NCBI GenBank assembly: GCA_027186245.1 | Contig: CP114500.1 | Span: forward strand, 6,954,001-7,018,000 | Direction of reading: 5' to 3' | Origin: Coriaria nepalensis | Taxonomy: Eukaryota; Streptophyta; Magnoliopsida; Cucurbitales; Coriariaceae | DNA length: 64,000 nt | Shown: positions 1 to 18,830 of the stretch, piece by piece | Position numbering within the stretch: the stretch's first letter is position 1 | How the letters are laid out: every line of letters starts with the position of its first letter | The notes under the pieces: model-generated | Database searches by the model: none | What the model saw: the letters and a program-made list of their open reading frames with translations, nothing else | What the model was told of the DNA's origin: nothing | Made by a program: the position numbers and the translations under genes

Positions 1-266
1 GTTATATGCCAGGGCGTAATTTAGGTCGGAAATTCAGTAAAGAATAAAACTAAAATGATAATTTATTTATACAATAGCATATAATATTTTCTTCTATGCA
101 GTTGTCCACGTAAGCAACCGGCTCAAGGAAAGAAAAATAATAATAATAAATAAATAAAGGCGCGAGAGCGAGAGAGATATTCAGTTTCTGGCTTTCCGCC
201 ATAGCCAGGATCTCCCTTCGCAAACTACATCTTTGAACGAAGAGATCGAACAGAGGAGCAGAAGAA

Positions 267-3200
267 ATGGAGGTGGACAAGGTTCCTTTAGATGATAAGG
301 CGAAGAGGATGAGGGATCTGCTATCGAGCTTCTACTCCGATCCTTCAATGTCTCTTCAATCAACTACTTCTAGTAATTACGTTACTCCTTTGGACGCCAT
401 TAACAGCACCTCCTTCGATCCAGATCTGTACATGAGCCTTCTGGTACGCCGTATGATTATTCTCATTTCTTTCTTAAAGCATATTCGCATTCATATGATA
501 TGCGTGAAATATCTTTAACTTAGTTTCTTGGAAGGGATTTGGAATAGGGAAGATTCATTGATTGATACTTTATTTGCTGCGTTGCATTCTGGTTTTATTG
601 GATGAATTTTTCGAATGCTTACTTCGCTTCTGTACCTGAAATGCGTAGATGCAAAAGTCAAATTTGGACGGCCTTCTTCAGAGACATGTCACAATGGCGT
701 CCGAGATAAAGAGTCTCGACACGGACTTGCAGATGTTAGTGTACGAGAATTACAACAAGTTCATCAGTGCCACGGATGCAATTAAAAGGTGACTGTTTTA
801 ATTTTCTTTCTCCTCTCCCATTTCCTTTAATATCTTGTGATTGGTTGAGGAAAGCTGTTTGTTGTTGCTAATGTTCCCGTTTATATAGTTCTGATAAATT
901 CATTTGCTAAAATCCACTGTTGTATCTTTCTGTTTTTTTCAAACAGGATGAAAAGCAATATTGTGGGGATGGAGTCAAACATGGAACAGCTTCTTGAGAA
1001 AGTATGGGAAATTCGAGTTTTATTTGGTTCTGTTTCTGAGAAAGTGAGAGACAGAAGCACATAGTTAGTGATTCCATTTACAGAAGTGACCTATCAAAAA
1101 TTGCAGATACAATCAGTGCAATCAAGAAGTGATGGTGTCAACACATGTCTGTTTGAAAAGAGAGAACATATCGAGAAATTGCATCGAACCCGTAACCTTC
1201 TACGTAAAGTTCAGGTACACAGCATCACTAGATGATTCGGGTCAGCTCTTCCCATTTTGATGCTATGTATTTTAGTATGACTGAGGTTTTTTCTTCTTTT
1301 GTATGGAATCTTAATTTACCAGCTGGAATGATCCTAGATTTTCAGGACCCTGTCTCATAAACTGAGGATTAACCTAGAAATAACGAATGGACTCAATTAG
1401 CTAATTAAAAAGGTCCTGTCAATATGAAATACACTGCTATAAATATGATTGTGGCATTCCCTTCCTTATTTACTGTAGACATTTTAATGCAATATTTCTG
1501 TGTTAGTTTTCGTGTCTGGCCACATATAATTAACAAATTTGTCTTCTTTGGAAAAGAGCAGTTTATATATGATTTACCTGGCAGACTTGGAAAGTGTATT
1601 AAAACAGAAGCCTATGCTGATGCAGTGAGGTTCTATACTGGTGCAATTCCAATTTTTAAGGTAAGACCATGGAAATATCCATAGTCAATCCTCTTGTATC
1701 GTTACCTTTTAATTTCATTTAAGATCCATCCCTGGGTAGTTGAAGTTTTGTTAAGTTATATCGAAATTCATATCATAACTGAAATACGGTTTCACCATTT
1801 TGGCTAGGCATATGGAGACTCATCATTTCTGGATTGTAAGCGAGCATCTGAAGAAGCAATGTCTGTAATTATAAAGAACTTGCAGGTATGAGCAAGAATC
1901 AATCTACAGAATCCTATCATTAAATCTACTGCTGGATTTTGGTCAACTTTGCAAATTTCCTACATATCAAACTTACGATTTGAAAATTTTCTTTTGTAGG
2001 GGAAGCTATTCTCAGATTCTGAATCCATACAAGCAAGGGCTGAGGCTGCGGTGCTTCTGAAGCAGTTGGACTTCCCGGTTCGTTCTGCACTCTTTTGTTT
2101 CTGTTATGGTTAACCTATGAGAAGTAGAAGAACAGTGTTGAATACATCGTCTCAAGCATTATTGTGCGGATATTTTCATGCAATAAAGGTTTTCCACTAT
2201 TTTTGTAGGTGGAGAGCCTAGAGGCCAAGTTACTTGGAAAGTTGAAACAATCAATTATAGACCTTCAGCTCAAAATGGAAGACATAAGCAATGCTTCAGT
2301 GGTTTCTAGTGATCCTACTAAAGAAGGAAATGCTACCGGGTCAATTGCTGATACACATGAGGTAAGTGGTGGGACAATATGGCATCCTTTGTCGTTTCCA
2401 GCCTCCTTATCTATATTAGTGGGTGAAATTTCAAGAATTGAGATTCTGGAAAGCAAGAAAGGGACAAATAACCAACAACTAAACGTGTATTCTTTATGTT
2501 ATTAACTAACTATTAAACTATTAATAAACGCTCATCCTTATTACTTTCTTCCCCCTCACTGTAGGCTTCAGTGCATGAAGTTGCGGAGGCTGTCCGTGCT
2601 TATCGTGCTATATTTTTGGATTCAGACAAGCAGCTGAACGAATTTGCTCAAAACTTAGTTACCAAGTAAGAAAGTGCATTCCTTGTCACGTGTCAGTTGT
2701 CACCTTTTGGTTGATCAAACTCTTAAGAGGCATAGAAAAACATGAAGGATCACTCACTTTTGGCTTTTTAGGCATTTTGAAACTACGGAACAGTCTCTAA
2801 AGAAACGGATTCCTTCAACAGATCTACTCCATATTCTTCGTAAGTAGTACAAATCTGGTAGTGCAATCACTTGTACCATTTACGAATCCCCAATTAGATG
2901 AATGTTGTTTGGAGTATTTAATCCATAATTTTGAAATCTACTCGCTGTTAGCTCTTTCTTCTTTGAATTCCACACATGTATATACATTACATATGTGCTT
3001 ACATGTCTTAATAGAGTGCTTTTCTTCTTACATGTCTTACTGTTGATTTTCATTGCCCTTATTTATTTAGAAGTATTTTGGTTAGTCTCTTACACGAATT
3101 AGGTTTCCTTATAACTTCTTACTATTCTCTATAAATGGTTGCCTATTGGCATATTTTAATTGATATAGAATATTTGTAATAAATTTTGTGTTTTCTCAAC

Positions 3201-6200
3201 CCTGAAAGTGGGAGGCTTTCTCCTCTAGGTGTGATTCCTTGAACATAAATGTGAGGCCTACATCCTATTAGTGTGAGGCCAATAGTTAATTTTCTATCTC
3301 AAATCCTCCATCTACCCTAATCTTCCTCATACATCCTACATCACTTTTTCAGTATAACTAACTTTTCTCTGATGGCGTTTTTCTATAAACCATAACTTAA
3401 GAAAAATTAAAAGCGTCTTGGATGGCTTATCCAGTTGTTAATCTGCATGCAGAGATTGTCTGGAAGGATGTGCTGACATTAGCTGAAGTATTAGATGAGG
3501 CTTCTCTACTTGATTATTCACTTGAGGTCTGAATATGAAAATAATTGATTAAATTGTGGATAACGTATACCTTTCATCAACTGTTAAACAATAACTTCTT
3601 TTTTTTTAATCACTGAATAATCTTGTACTTTCAGGCTGCTCAGGCTTCTGTGAAAGAATATGTTGCAACAACATTTTCTCATCTCCTACAGGACATCTCA
3701 GGTTACCATTCATAGAACTTTATACCCCTATGAATAAATACATTTTCAACCTCCATCAATCTTTCTCCCAACTGGACCAACCCCCCACCAAAAAAATATA
3801 TAATAATAATAATAATAATAACAACAATAAAAATAATAAAAGTTATAAAGGGGAAAAAAAAAATTGGGAGCTTAGATTTGCATTTTCCCAAGAGTAGGCA
3901 TTGCATGTGAAACCGTTTGCTGCATTGACAAGTGAAAAAACATTTGTGTTTGAGGTGATTTTGCTACTAAAATTGAGAGGAAGGGATTTATTTGCTTGAG
4001 ATATAATATTCCTCAAGATTATATGCGTGAGTCACGTTTTATCCCAGAGAAGGTGTAAGTGGGGCTCACACAGATGCGGTGTCTGAATTTGCAGATACGC
4101 TCACACAGATTCATACTAGAGAAAAGGAGGGAATGGAGGAGTATTCCTTGAAGCTTTCCCTTGAGGCCAGCAAAAAGGCAGTTCTTCAAGGCGGCATGGA
4201 CGCCTTATTGGTATTACAAAAACTGCTTTGTTAGTCTAATCGTCTTTACTTGTTGGAACTTGTGTTCGTTTTATTTTTGGTTGTGTATTGTATTGTTCAA
4301 ACTGAGTTGATCTTGAATCTATTAACTTTCTAACCGTGCATCCCCGATCATTCTTTTTCTCTCCCCCCTCCGTTAGATACAGTTTATGACATTTTAGGAT
4401 GTAGAAGAAGTGATGAAGTTGCAACATGGTTCCCTATTTGTTTTGAAATGTAGTCTTAACAATTTTACCATCACGATTGTTCTTTTTATTTGTTTCTTTT
4501 CTTTCCCCCTTAAAGGAACAGCTCTTCATTTATATTTTTCTATTTTTCTCTCCGCCTTATCCATTGCAGGAATTTCGCCAACTTCTCGACAATGATTTAG
4601 GGCTACTCGTCAAGTTGAGAGACTTGATTATTGGTTGGGTTCAAGATGGATTCAAAGATTTCTTCAGTTCACTAGATCGCCGCTTCCTCGTGCTTTCAGG
4701 AAGAAATAATTCGTCCAATAAAGAAGAAAAGGATTTTAGAGAGGCAACCCATGGTGACAAAGTCTCTGTGGGGTTAATCCTGGTGCTGGCTCAACTTTCT
4801 GTCTTTATCGAACAAACTGGCATCCCAAGAATCACCGAGGTTGTTCCTGATGAAAGTATTTATGTTTCTACATGGACCTTAGGGACTTGCACTTACATGT
4901 ATCTTTTTTACTTCCAGGAAATAGCAGTTTCTTTCTCTGGTGGCAGTGCTAGGGGACCTTCATTTATACCTGGAGATTTCTGCCGAATGTTTCGCTCAGC
5001 TGGGGAAAATTTTCTGAACCTTGTAAGAGTTTGAATTCCATTTTCAGATTTATGATGTATTCAAACCAAATACTATGCATGGGAGGGATTGAATGCTATT
5101 AGATTTATAAAACTAATTAATCGATAATCTCAACATTATCTTCAGTATGTAGATATGAGAACTCAGAGGATATCAGTTCTTCTGAACAAGCGGTTTAGAA
5201 CGCCAAATTGGGTTAAGGTAAGCCCTTTGTATTGTTATATGCTCCTAGAGTTTTAAAGGAAGTACTTAGAATTGGAATTTATTCAAGTGTGTTGTCTAAT
5301 TTCTGTCACTTCACAGCACAAGGAGCCACGAGAGGTCCACATGTTTGTTGATTTATTTCTGCAAGAGGTTTGTATCTGTATTCCCTTATATTTCAAGGCT
5401 TCTTTTTTCCTTTTTCTTTTCCCTCTTTTGAATAGTTATCTGGCATTTTTCTTTAGCATGGACATGTGTTTTAGGTCCTCAACTCTTAATATCCATTGTG
5501 TACCAGTTGGAAGCAGTGCAAAGCGATGCAAAGCAGATTTTACCTCAAGGGATTCATAAGCATCGTCGGAATGACAGCAATGGAAGCTCCAACTCATCAC
5601 GAAGCAGTCCGCTGCGTCAGGAAAAATTGACTCGATCAAACACGCATAGGGCTAGGAGCCTGCTCTTAGAAACACATTTAGCAAAGTTGTTCCAGCAAAA
5701 TGTTGAGATTTTCACAAAAGTTGAGTTTACTGAGGTAAGAGTTTGTTTAACTCATTCTCTATTCAGTTACAAAAAAGGATTAGCGTTTGGAAATGGGGGA
5801 ATTAGGATTGAATTTGCTTGTACTTACAGGAATCTGTCATAACAACGGTAGTAAAACTTTGCCTCAAAAGCTTGCAAGAATTTGTGCGACTTCAAACTTT
5901 CAACCGAAGCGGATTCCAGCAAATTCAGTTGGATATTCAATTCTTAAGGACCCCTTTGAAGCAGATTGTTGAAGCTGAAGCAACAATTGACTTTTTGCTT
6001 GATGAGGTAAACTAGTAAAGTTTTATAAGTTTTTTTTTTTTTTTTTTTTTTTTTGCAGTATGAACCTTTAAAATCCACTTCCATTGAAGTGAATTAGAGT
6101 CTTTCATAGTTGAGTTGAGTTGAATTGATGATGAAAGGAAAATGGGCTTTGTTTTTTTACCAGATAGTTGTCGCTGCATTGGAGCGCTGCCTCGATGCTA

Positions 6201-6286
6201 TTCCTTTGGAGCCGGCAATCCTAGACAGACTCATACAAGCAAAGTTGGCAAAAACCAAGGAACAAAATCCATTCGTATCACCTTGA
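267..6286 (+). CDS. VPS51: VPS51 homologue, GARP/EARP tethering complex subunit
   Basis: Predicted 20-exon gene encoding about 779 aa, matching the size I recall for plant VPS51/UNHINGED (about 780 aa). Exons: 267-443, 649-788, 947-1001, 1107-1214, 1562-1660, 1808-1885, 2000-2077, 2209-2361, 2565-2665, 2772-2839, 3453-3526, 3635-3701, 4095-4210, 4570-4839, 4918-5022, 5146-5217, 5317-5367, 5507-5734, 5830-6006, 6164-6286. All phases are compatible and all introns are GT-AG. The N-terminal 150 residues carry the Vps51/Vps67 helical region (FDPDLYMSLL, YENYNKFISATDAI), and the protein ends NPFVSP. In the family it forms the rod-like GARP/EARP complex with VPS52-54, which tethers endosome-derived vesicles at the trans-Golgi. 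The start is the first ATG, followed directly by the conserved N-terminus. The least certain junction is exon 10/11. Confidence 0.93.
6030..6058 (+). other. 25-T tract with decoy 3' splice site in last VPS51 intron
   Basis: An uninterrupted run of 25 T at 6030-6054 is followed at once by GCAG, which is an excellent-looking acceptor. The family-consistent exon instead starts at 6164. Entering at 6059 reads only about a dozen codons before a TAG, so use of this site would truncate the protein before its conserved C-terminus. Confidence 0.6.
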
Positions 6287-6756
6287 ACATATTTGTAGAA
6301 TGGTGAAAATATTTTTGAGACAATTTTATGTGTTATGAGTAGGAAATTACTTCCGTAAGGTGGTAAAGTTATAACTTACACCGTCCGGGTTTATGAGGTA
6401 GACCGGGTTTATGAGATAGATCTGTCTACGGTATACCATCTATCAAAGAATCCCTACAGTGAAATGTTTTATCTCAAACAACTAATTCATTAACATTAAA
6501 AATTGGAAAAAGAATCGTGGTGGTATTAATAGTCTACCGAAATCCTACTAAATCTCAAACACTTGCATCTTTTTAAATTCAAATTATAAAGAGATATATA
6601 GACATCGTATAGCTAAAAACTACTTCGAATCCTACTAGAATTACTCCTCCCTTCCCTTTAAACAATATGTACACGCATCTTAATCAACAAAATACCTCAT
6701 TCAATTCCCTAAAAGCAAAGAAGAAGTCAAGAACTAGAACAAAAACTCGTCAAACA

Positions 6757-8235
6757 ATGGCAAAAATCCATCTAGAAGTTCTTAATGTCTTGGACAAAAC
6801 CATGACGCAGATGTACGACTTTCTCACCATATTTGTCGCCGGATCGGGATTCTTAACGGATTCCTACGATCTATTTTGCATCTCTCTCGTCACGAAGCTT
6901 CTTGGTAGAACTTACTACCACGTTCCTGGTTTTGAGGAACCAGGAAGTTTTACCTCCTAATGTCGCTGCTGCTGTTAATGGGGTTGCTCTTTGTTGAACC
7001 TTTGTCGGACAACTTTTCTTTGAATGCTTGGTGATAAGCTTGGAAGAAAACGTGTTTATGTAATCACTCTTTTGCTCATGGTTATTTGCTCGATCGCTTC
7101 TGGTTGATCTTTCGGTGCCTCGCCACAATCCATCATGGCCACTCTCTGCTTTTTCACTAGTTCATGGATTTGAACATGTTTCAATCATCTTCCCGTTTAT
7201 TCATTTTATATTTTTTTGGTAGGTTTTGGGATTGGTAGTGATTACCCATTATCCACAGCTATCATGGCGGAATATTCGAACAAGAAGAATCGAGGGAGTT
7301 TCATTGCAGCCGTGTTCGCCATGCAAGGGTTCAGTATTCTAGCCGGCGGCAGTGTCGCGATTATAGTCGCATCAATCTTCAACTGTTTATTCCCTGCACC
7401 ATCTTAAGCAGTCAATGCGATTGCCTCTACCGTACCACAAGCCGATTACGTATGGCAGATTATTCTCATGTTTGGTGTTCTACCTGCTGCCTTAACCTAC
7501 TATTGGCGTAAGAAAATGCAGGAAACTGCCCGCTACACCGCCTTAGTTGCCAAGGATCGTAAGAAAGCTACTCTTGACATGGCGAAGGTCTTAAACGTCA
7601 TGATTGATGAAGAGATTAGTAGACGACAAGACGAAGATCAGGATCAAGATCAAAATGGAGGAAGAAACTCTTTCAAGTTGTTCTCTAAAGAGTTCATGCA
7701 AAACCGTGGACGCCACCTTGTTGAACGATGATGACTTTATTTTTATTAGACATTGCCTACTACAGCCAAAATCTCTTCCAAAAGGATATTTTCAGTGCCG
7801 TTGGATGGCTGCCTGCTCCTAGGACAATGAGTGCTTTAGAGGAGCTTTACATGATTGCTAGGGCACAAACCCTAATTGCAGTCTGTGGCACTGTCCCCGG
7901 CTATTGGGTCACGGTTTTCACGATAGATTTTTTGGGAAGATTTACAATTCAACTTCTTGGGTTCTTATTCATGACAATATCCATGTTGGGACTAGCAATT
8001 CCTTACCATGACTGGACCTTGAAGAAAAACAAGATTGGTTTTGTGGCATTATATGCATTGACCTTCTTCTTTGCCAACTTTGGACCTAACAGCACTACTT
8101 TTGTCATCCCTGCAGAAAATTTTCCGGCAAAATTTGTCACGGGATTTCAGCTGCATCCGGGTCGGGGCGATAATCGACACATTCAGATTTTTGTATGTTA
8201 CTACGCTCGTCCTACTAATCATATAATTTATCAAA
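6757..8235 (+). pseudogene. Broken PHT1-type phosphate transporter
   Basis: Discontinuous similarity to the high-affinity phosphate:H+ symporters (PHT1, major facilitator family) runs from an ATG at 6757 almost to the expected C-terminal third. Recognisable pieces in order are [39 protein letters not shown] (the family signature is normally GGDYPLS), [70 protein letters not shown]. The frame breaks near 6950 (+/-1 shift), 7035, 7728 and 8140. In-frame stops lie near 6994 (TGA), 7107 (TGA) and 7405-7407 (TAA at a Tyr position), and the region before 7225 is scrambled. The last helices are missing. Most PHT1 genes have no or one intron, so these breaks are not explained by splicing. Flanks are AT-rich with no neighbouring paralogue. 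Confidence 0.88.
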
Positions 8236-10102
8236 ATATTTTAAGAAAATAAATATAATTAATAAATGCACTAACTTTAAAAATTATTTAATAAAAATAC
8301 AAAATAATTTGAAATTTATTAAAATATTGTAATATAAATTGAAATACGTTTCTCAATAAATAAAACTTATAAAATAGAGTTATTTAACATCCTTTATATA
8401 TATATATATATTTTTTTTTATTAAACTTCTCTACAACATATTGTAATAATTATTTTAAGAAATAAACCATAAAACTCATCTTAATGGTCGTGGGTGAGTT
8501 ATTTTCAAATATTATGAAAATAATAATATTTTTATTATAAATATAAATTAGGTCACACGTGTGAGTATCGGCTCGCTCGTGTACATGCTCCTAACACATC
8601 TTTTACTCTATATGTATACTATACTCATAATACGTCTTACATTTTATGCATACTTAAAGCATATTTTATAACAATTCTCTCATTAGTTATTAGCCTTTTT
8701 TTTTATTTATACATATAAATTATCAAAACATATCAATTTATGAAATTCAGATATTAACATTTCATAAAAACCGTGCTATGAGACAGACATACTATACTTG
8801 TATTCTAGTCCAAAGTTTACTGACATCGAATTTTAAGAAAATTGTTAAAAATCGTAAATTTATTTTTTTTTCTTTCTTTCCTCTTCCTTTCTTCTCTTTC
8901 TTCTTCCTTTCTCCCTCACCTCTTTCTCGGTTCTTCTTTGTTCTTGTGATTTCCTTCTTTGCCGATGGCGGCCTTCTTATAAGGCTAACATAATGATTAA
9001 CGTGGCATGATTTGATTTATTTTTTCATTAATTAAACTTAAACCCAACTTAAATCTTAAAAATCATAAAAAGAAAATTCACTTCTATTTCTATTATTAAA
9101 ATTATGTTAAGTTAGGAATTAAAATTAATTAATAAATACAATTTAAATCTCTTTTTCCTATTATTATTATGTATAGTAGTCTAACTTGTGTTTGGGGATT
9201 TAATGCTTAAAATCAAGATAAAAGGATCAAACCGATGCTGATTATCCTCTTGAAATTGGAATCAGGAATTCACTTTTAGTATTGGTTGGGATCAGGAATT
9301 CACCGAAAATTTGATATAATCCTTATAATGCTTATAATGCTTATAATGCTTATACATAAGTATAGTCATTTAATGCTTATAATGATTATACTTTACATTG
9401 GACATATTTGATTTGATTGTGGGTTAAAAAGGAAATAAAAGAAAATGAGTGGTAAGACTGGATTTTGTAATATTTCGCTTGAACCAATTAACAAAAAATC
9501 AATAAATTAAACTAGTTAAATATCGAGTGGTGTCGCAAATAAAGGAGAAATTAGGAGTAATATCCAAAATTGTATATAAATTATAATAAATTCTTAAAAT
9601 TTATAATGAATATTTAAAAATTAAATATTAAGAATCAAATTATTATTTATTTTTTTTTTTCAGAAATTTTGGGAAAAATATAAATATTAGAGTAAAGAAA
9701 AATAAATAAAATTAATTTAGATTAATTAAATAATAATTTTGAAATTAAAATTCATTTTTTTTAAAAATTTATAAGTTGAATTAAATCATATTAAATCAAG
9801 TTAATAATTAAAAATTAATTTATTAAAAAGTTAAGAATTTATTATAATTTTAAGTATTCATTAATATTTAAAAAATATTAATTATTAATTATAATTTAAG
9901 TTTAAATTTTTTTAAGTATTCATTATAATGTATTTTAAAAATTTATTACAATTTCTAAAAATTTTGGGGGCAAATTATAATTTCCCCGCAAATAATGTGT
10001 CGTCAGTACATTCGATCAACGCCGCTCGTTTTATGCTGTCGTACCGTAAAGTGTTACTCCGAGTTGTACCGAATCAGAGTATCAGACCCTCCTTTGCTTT
10101 AA
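8236..10102. other. AT-rich intergenic region, VPS51/PHT1 relic to MCM7
   Basis: About 1.9 kb with no supportable gene. It holds a TA run (8395-8411), a pyrimidine-rich block (8868-8960), three to four copies of the 9-mer CTTATAATG near 9327-9356, and very AT-rich DNA from 9480 to 9960. A near-E2F sequence, TTTCCCCGC, lies at 9981-9989, with one extra C relative to the consensus. Confidence 0.7.
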
Positions 10103-10143
10103 TTTCCCGCCAAAATCAATTCCCTCTTCCCTCATTTCCCGCC
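10103..10143 (+). promoter_or_regulatory. Paired E2F sites in the MCM7 promoter
   Basis: Two copies of TTTCCCGCC occur at 10103-10111 and 10135-10143, spaced 32 bp start to start, with flanking A residues that match the extended E2F/DP consensus. They lie 107 and 75 bp upstream of the MCM7 ATG at 10210. Plant MCM genes are known E2F targets activated at G1/S, so this fits the gene they precede. Whether both sites are promoter or early 5' UTR depends on the unknown transcription start. Confidence 0.8.
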
Positions 10144-10209
10144 AAATCTTCTACTCTCCCACTTCCATCCGTCTCCCTCTCTCCCTCTCTCCCTGTGAGA
10201 AGGTGAACG

Positions 10210-15266
<5,057 letters not shown>

Positions 15267-15771
15267 CATGCTCTTGCTGCAAAATCTAGTGTAGCTAAAC
15301 AGTTCTTAGACATAAGGATCTCTTTAAAGTAACTTAGACCGAGCTGGGAGGCGCGAAATTTAAATTCCTTCCATCTGTTTGTAGCTTAATTTTATTTATC
15401 TCACTTAGTCTTACTGTATTTTGGGAGTGTTAGTATTGCTTGCTTTGTATGATTAGTACATTACTATTTGTTTTATTTGACTAGTAACTGCTGATTATCT
15501 TTAGGATTAAATACAACTAAGTCCATATTCATGGGCAAGATTGACGATTGATATTACCAATGTTCTCAGTTTTTTTAAAAGTTTATACTGAGGTGTTCTA
15601 ATTTATTTCGACATGTCGTAAAATTAGAACACGTCAACAGGAATTTGAAGAGCTAAGTCGGCTTAACAATGCAGAAGGGTAAAACGGTAATTGGAGTTTG
15701 ATGCGCTATAATATTAGTTTAAATGAAAACGTACAGGCTAGCGCCAGGAGCAACCAGAATCTCTATCGGTC
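15267..15771. other. MCM7 3' flank and DIM1 upstream region
   Basis: About 500 bp between two head-to-tail genes. It probably holds the MCM7 3' UTR (AT-rich, several AATAA-like words after 15480) and the distal DIM1 promoter. I see no gene in it. Confidence 0.6.
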
Positions 15772-17093
<1,322 letters not shown>

Positions 17094-17171
17094 TTTCAAG
17101 GTTAATGTTATACCCAATTTTGTTCGTTTTTCTTCTTGAACTTCATAATTTATATATTCCTAGTTTTTTTA

Positions 17172-17203
17172 AATATATATATATATATATATTTTTTTTT
17201 TTT
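17172..17203. repeat. TA microsatellite plus poly-T
   Basis: About nine AT dinucleotides are followed by a T run, about 80 bp downstream of the DIM1 stop. It lies in the convergent 3' gap between DIM1 and the minus-strand kinase relic. Confidence 0.85.
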
Positions 17204-17569
17204 GGTTAATTTGGAAGCTACCTATAATATTATGTAGAAAATTGCAATATAGAATTCCAGAGCAAGTGAGTTTTGTCCAACAGATTCAACTAACTTTGTT
17301 GCTCCATAATCTACCCATCTAATGATCTTACTACTATTTTTCTTCCTTCAAAGTTTTGTTCAGGAGCAGAGGTCTACTACCAGATTCTAACAGCTAATTT
17401 CAACTGAACAAATTTCACCCGAGAACCCCATCTCGGTAAAGAGACTATATAATCTTAGATGGCTGATTACTGAAACGGTCTTGATACGATAGTCGTTCGG
17501 TTCAAAACCACCCTCTTCGATCATTCTAAGATTCATGGTCTTTGACATGGGATTCTCCACCTTTACCCA

Positions 17570-18830
17570 TATCGTCAACTTCGAACACAAACTCCATACA
17601 GTTATTAGGGTTTTGATCATGAACTCTCCTCATGGCTTCCAAGTCTTCTTCATATGCTTTCTCGTTCTTATTACAAAACAAGGAAGACGCATGTTTCATT
17701 ACATCACCATTCTTAAAATTAGAGGCAATCATCTTGTCTTGGAAACTCGCTTTTCGAACCCAACACCGAACACTAACATGCCCCTTGGAGGTGAACTTAA
17801 CAGCATTACTCAACAAGTTGCATAATATTTGTTTGAGTTTGCCACTATCGCCTTTCAGTTGCACACTAACATGCCCCTTGGAGGTGAACTTAACATCATT
17901 ACTCAACAAGTTGCATAATATTTGTTTGAGTTTGCCTCTATCGCCTTTCAGTTGCGAAAATTTTATAGCAGAACCGTCATGAGGGTCTAAAATCACATCT
18001 ATGCCCTTTTTAATGCCGACAGGATGATGGTATAGATCTACTACGTGTTCAAGAAGTTGCGACAAATCAAACTCTTCTTCTTCAAGCTGCATTTTTCTTG
18101 CTTCGATCTTGCTCATATCGAGAAATAAACCTGAAGAAAAAAAAATGATACATACATAATGATAACATATTTTTCTTAATATACTCGATCTGCACTTCCA
18201 AATTAAGGTTGTGATCAAGCCACGTCAGTGAAAGTGTTGGTGAGATCTGATCAGCCATTAAGAGTTAATACTCCCGTCCGTAGTACATTAAAATGCCTAG
18301 ATACACTGTATTATCCACTTGACATACCTACTAGGTCTTTTGTGCAATCATCCATTAATCTCAAGTTAGCCCCCACCTTGGAAGCAGGCGGAAACATCAC
18401 CGGATCATAAGTCGATCAAGCCGGTAAGACCAGCTAAAGATGTCCGAATGTCAAAGCTAGCACTTGCAAAGGCAACGCTTTTGTTCATGCTTTTCCGCTC
18501 TGCTTGTTGCGTTTCTTCCATTTGTCTTATTAATTTCCCACACAAATGCATCTCTCTTTTTGCTGCCATAACTATGGCGAACACAAATAGGGAAATGGAG
18601 ATCACCGCTATAATGACCATTAGTATGAGGAGGATCAGTGCAACGTTGCTGCTCTTGTTAACAAGAGTGGCTAATCCATTCTGCGGGAGACCTAGCACAT
18701 ACACCTGAAATACATGTAATAAATAAGATGATCAATATGTCGAATAATCTATTTTCGTGATATGGAAATAAATGTAATAATACGATTAACTTACCGATTG
18801 CAACCTGAGAACTTCAAGCGGAGAGCAATA
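17570..18830 (-). pseudogene. CKI1-like hybrid histidine kinase remnant
   Basis: Minus-strand remnant of a plant hybrid histidine kinase of the CKI1 type. Pieces in order: a short exon ending at 18795 (EVLRLQS); an exon from 18704 with a transmembrane segment (VALILLILMVIIAVISISLF) and the H-box region; a plausible 197-bp GT-AG intron (18131-18327); then DMSKIEARKMQL, a duplicated N-box block, and a G1 box VDDMGKG. Damage: the H-box reads ASFDIR where the family has ASHDIR, so the phospho-accepting His is Phe. An in-frame TGA lies at 18405-18407. A one-base gain near 18371-18375 shifts the frame before NLRLMDD. The sequence decays after G1, so the G2 box and receiver domain are absent, and the extracellular N-terminus is missing. 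Intact members act in multistep phosphorelay in female gametophyte and vascular development. This copy cannot act as a kinase. Confidence 0.85.
17771..17956 (-). repeat. In-frame 93-bp tandem duplication of the kinase N-box
   Basis: Two direct copies of 93 bp (starts at 17771 and 17864 on the plus strand) differ at only a few bases. Each encodes 31 residues containing KLKQILCNLLSN, the ATP-binding N-box of histidine kinases. Because 93 is a multiple of three the frame is kept. One copy has VKF preceded by Asp (SNDVKF), the other by Ala (SNAVKF), the usual residue. Confidence 0.9.
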
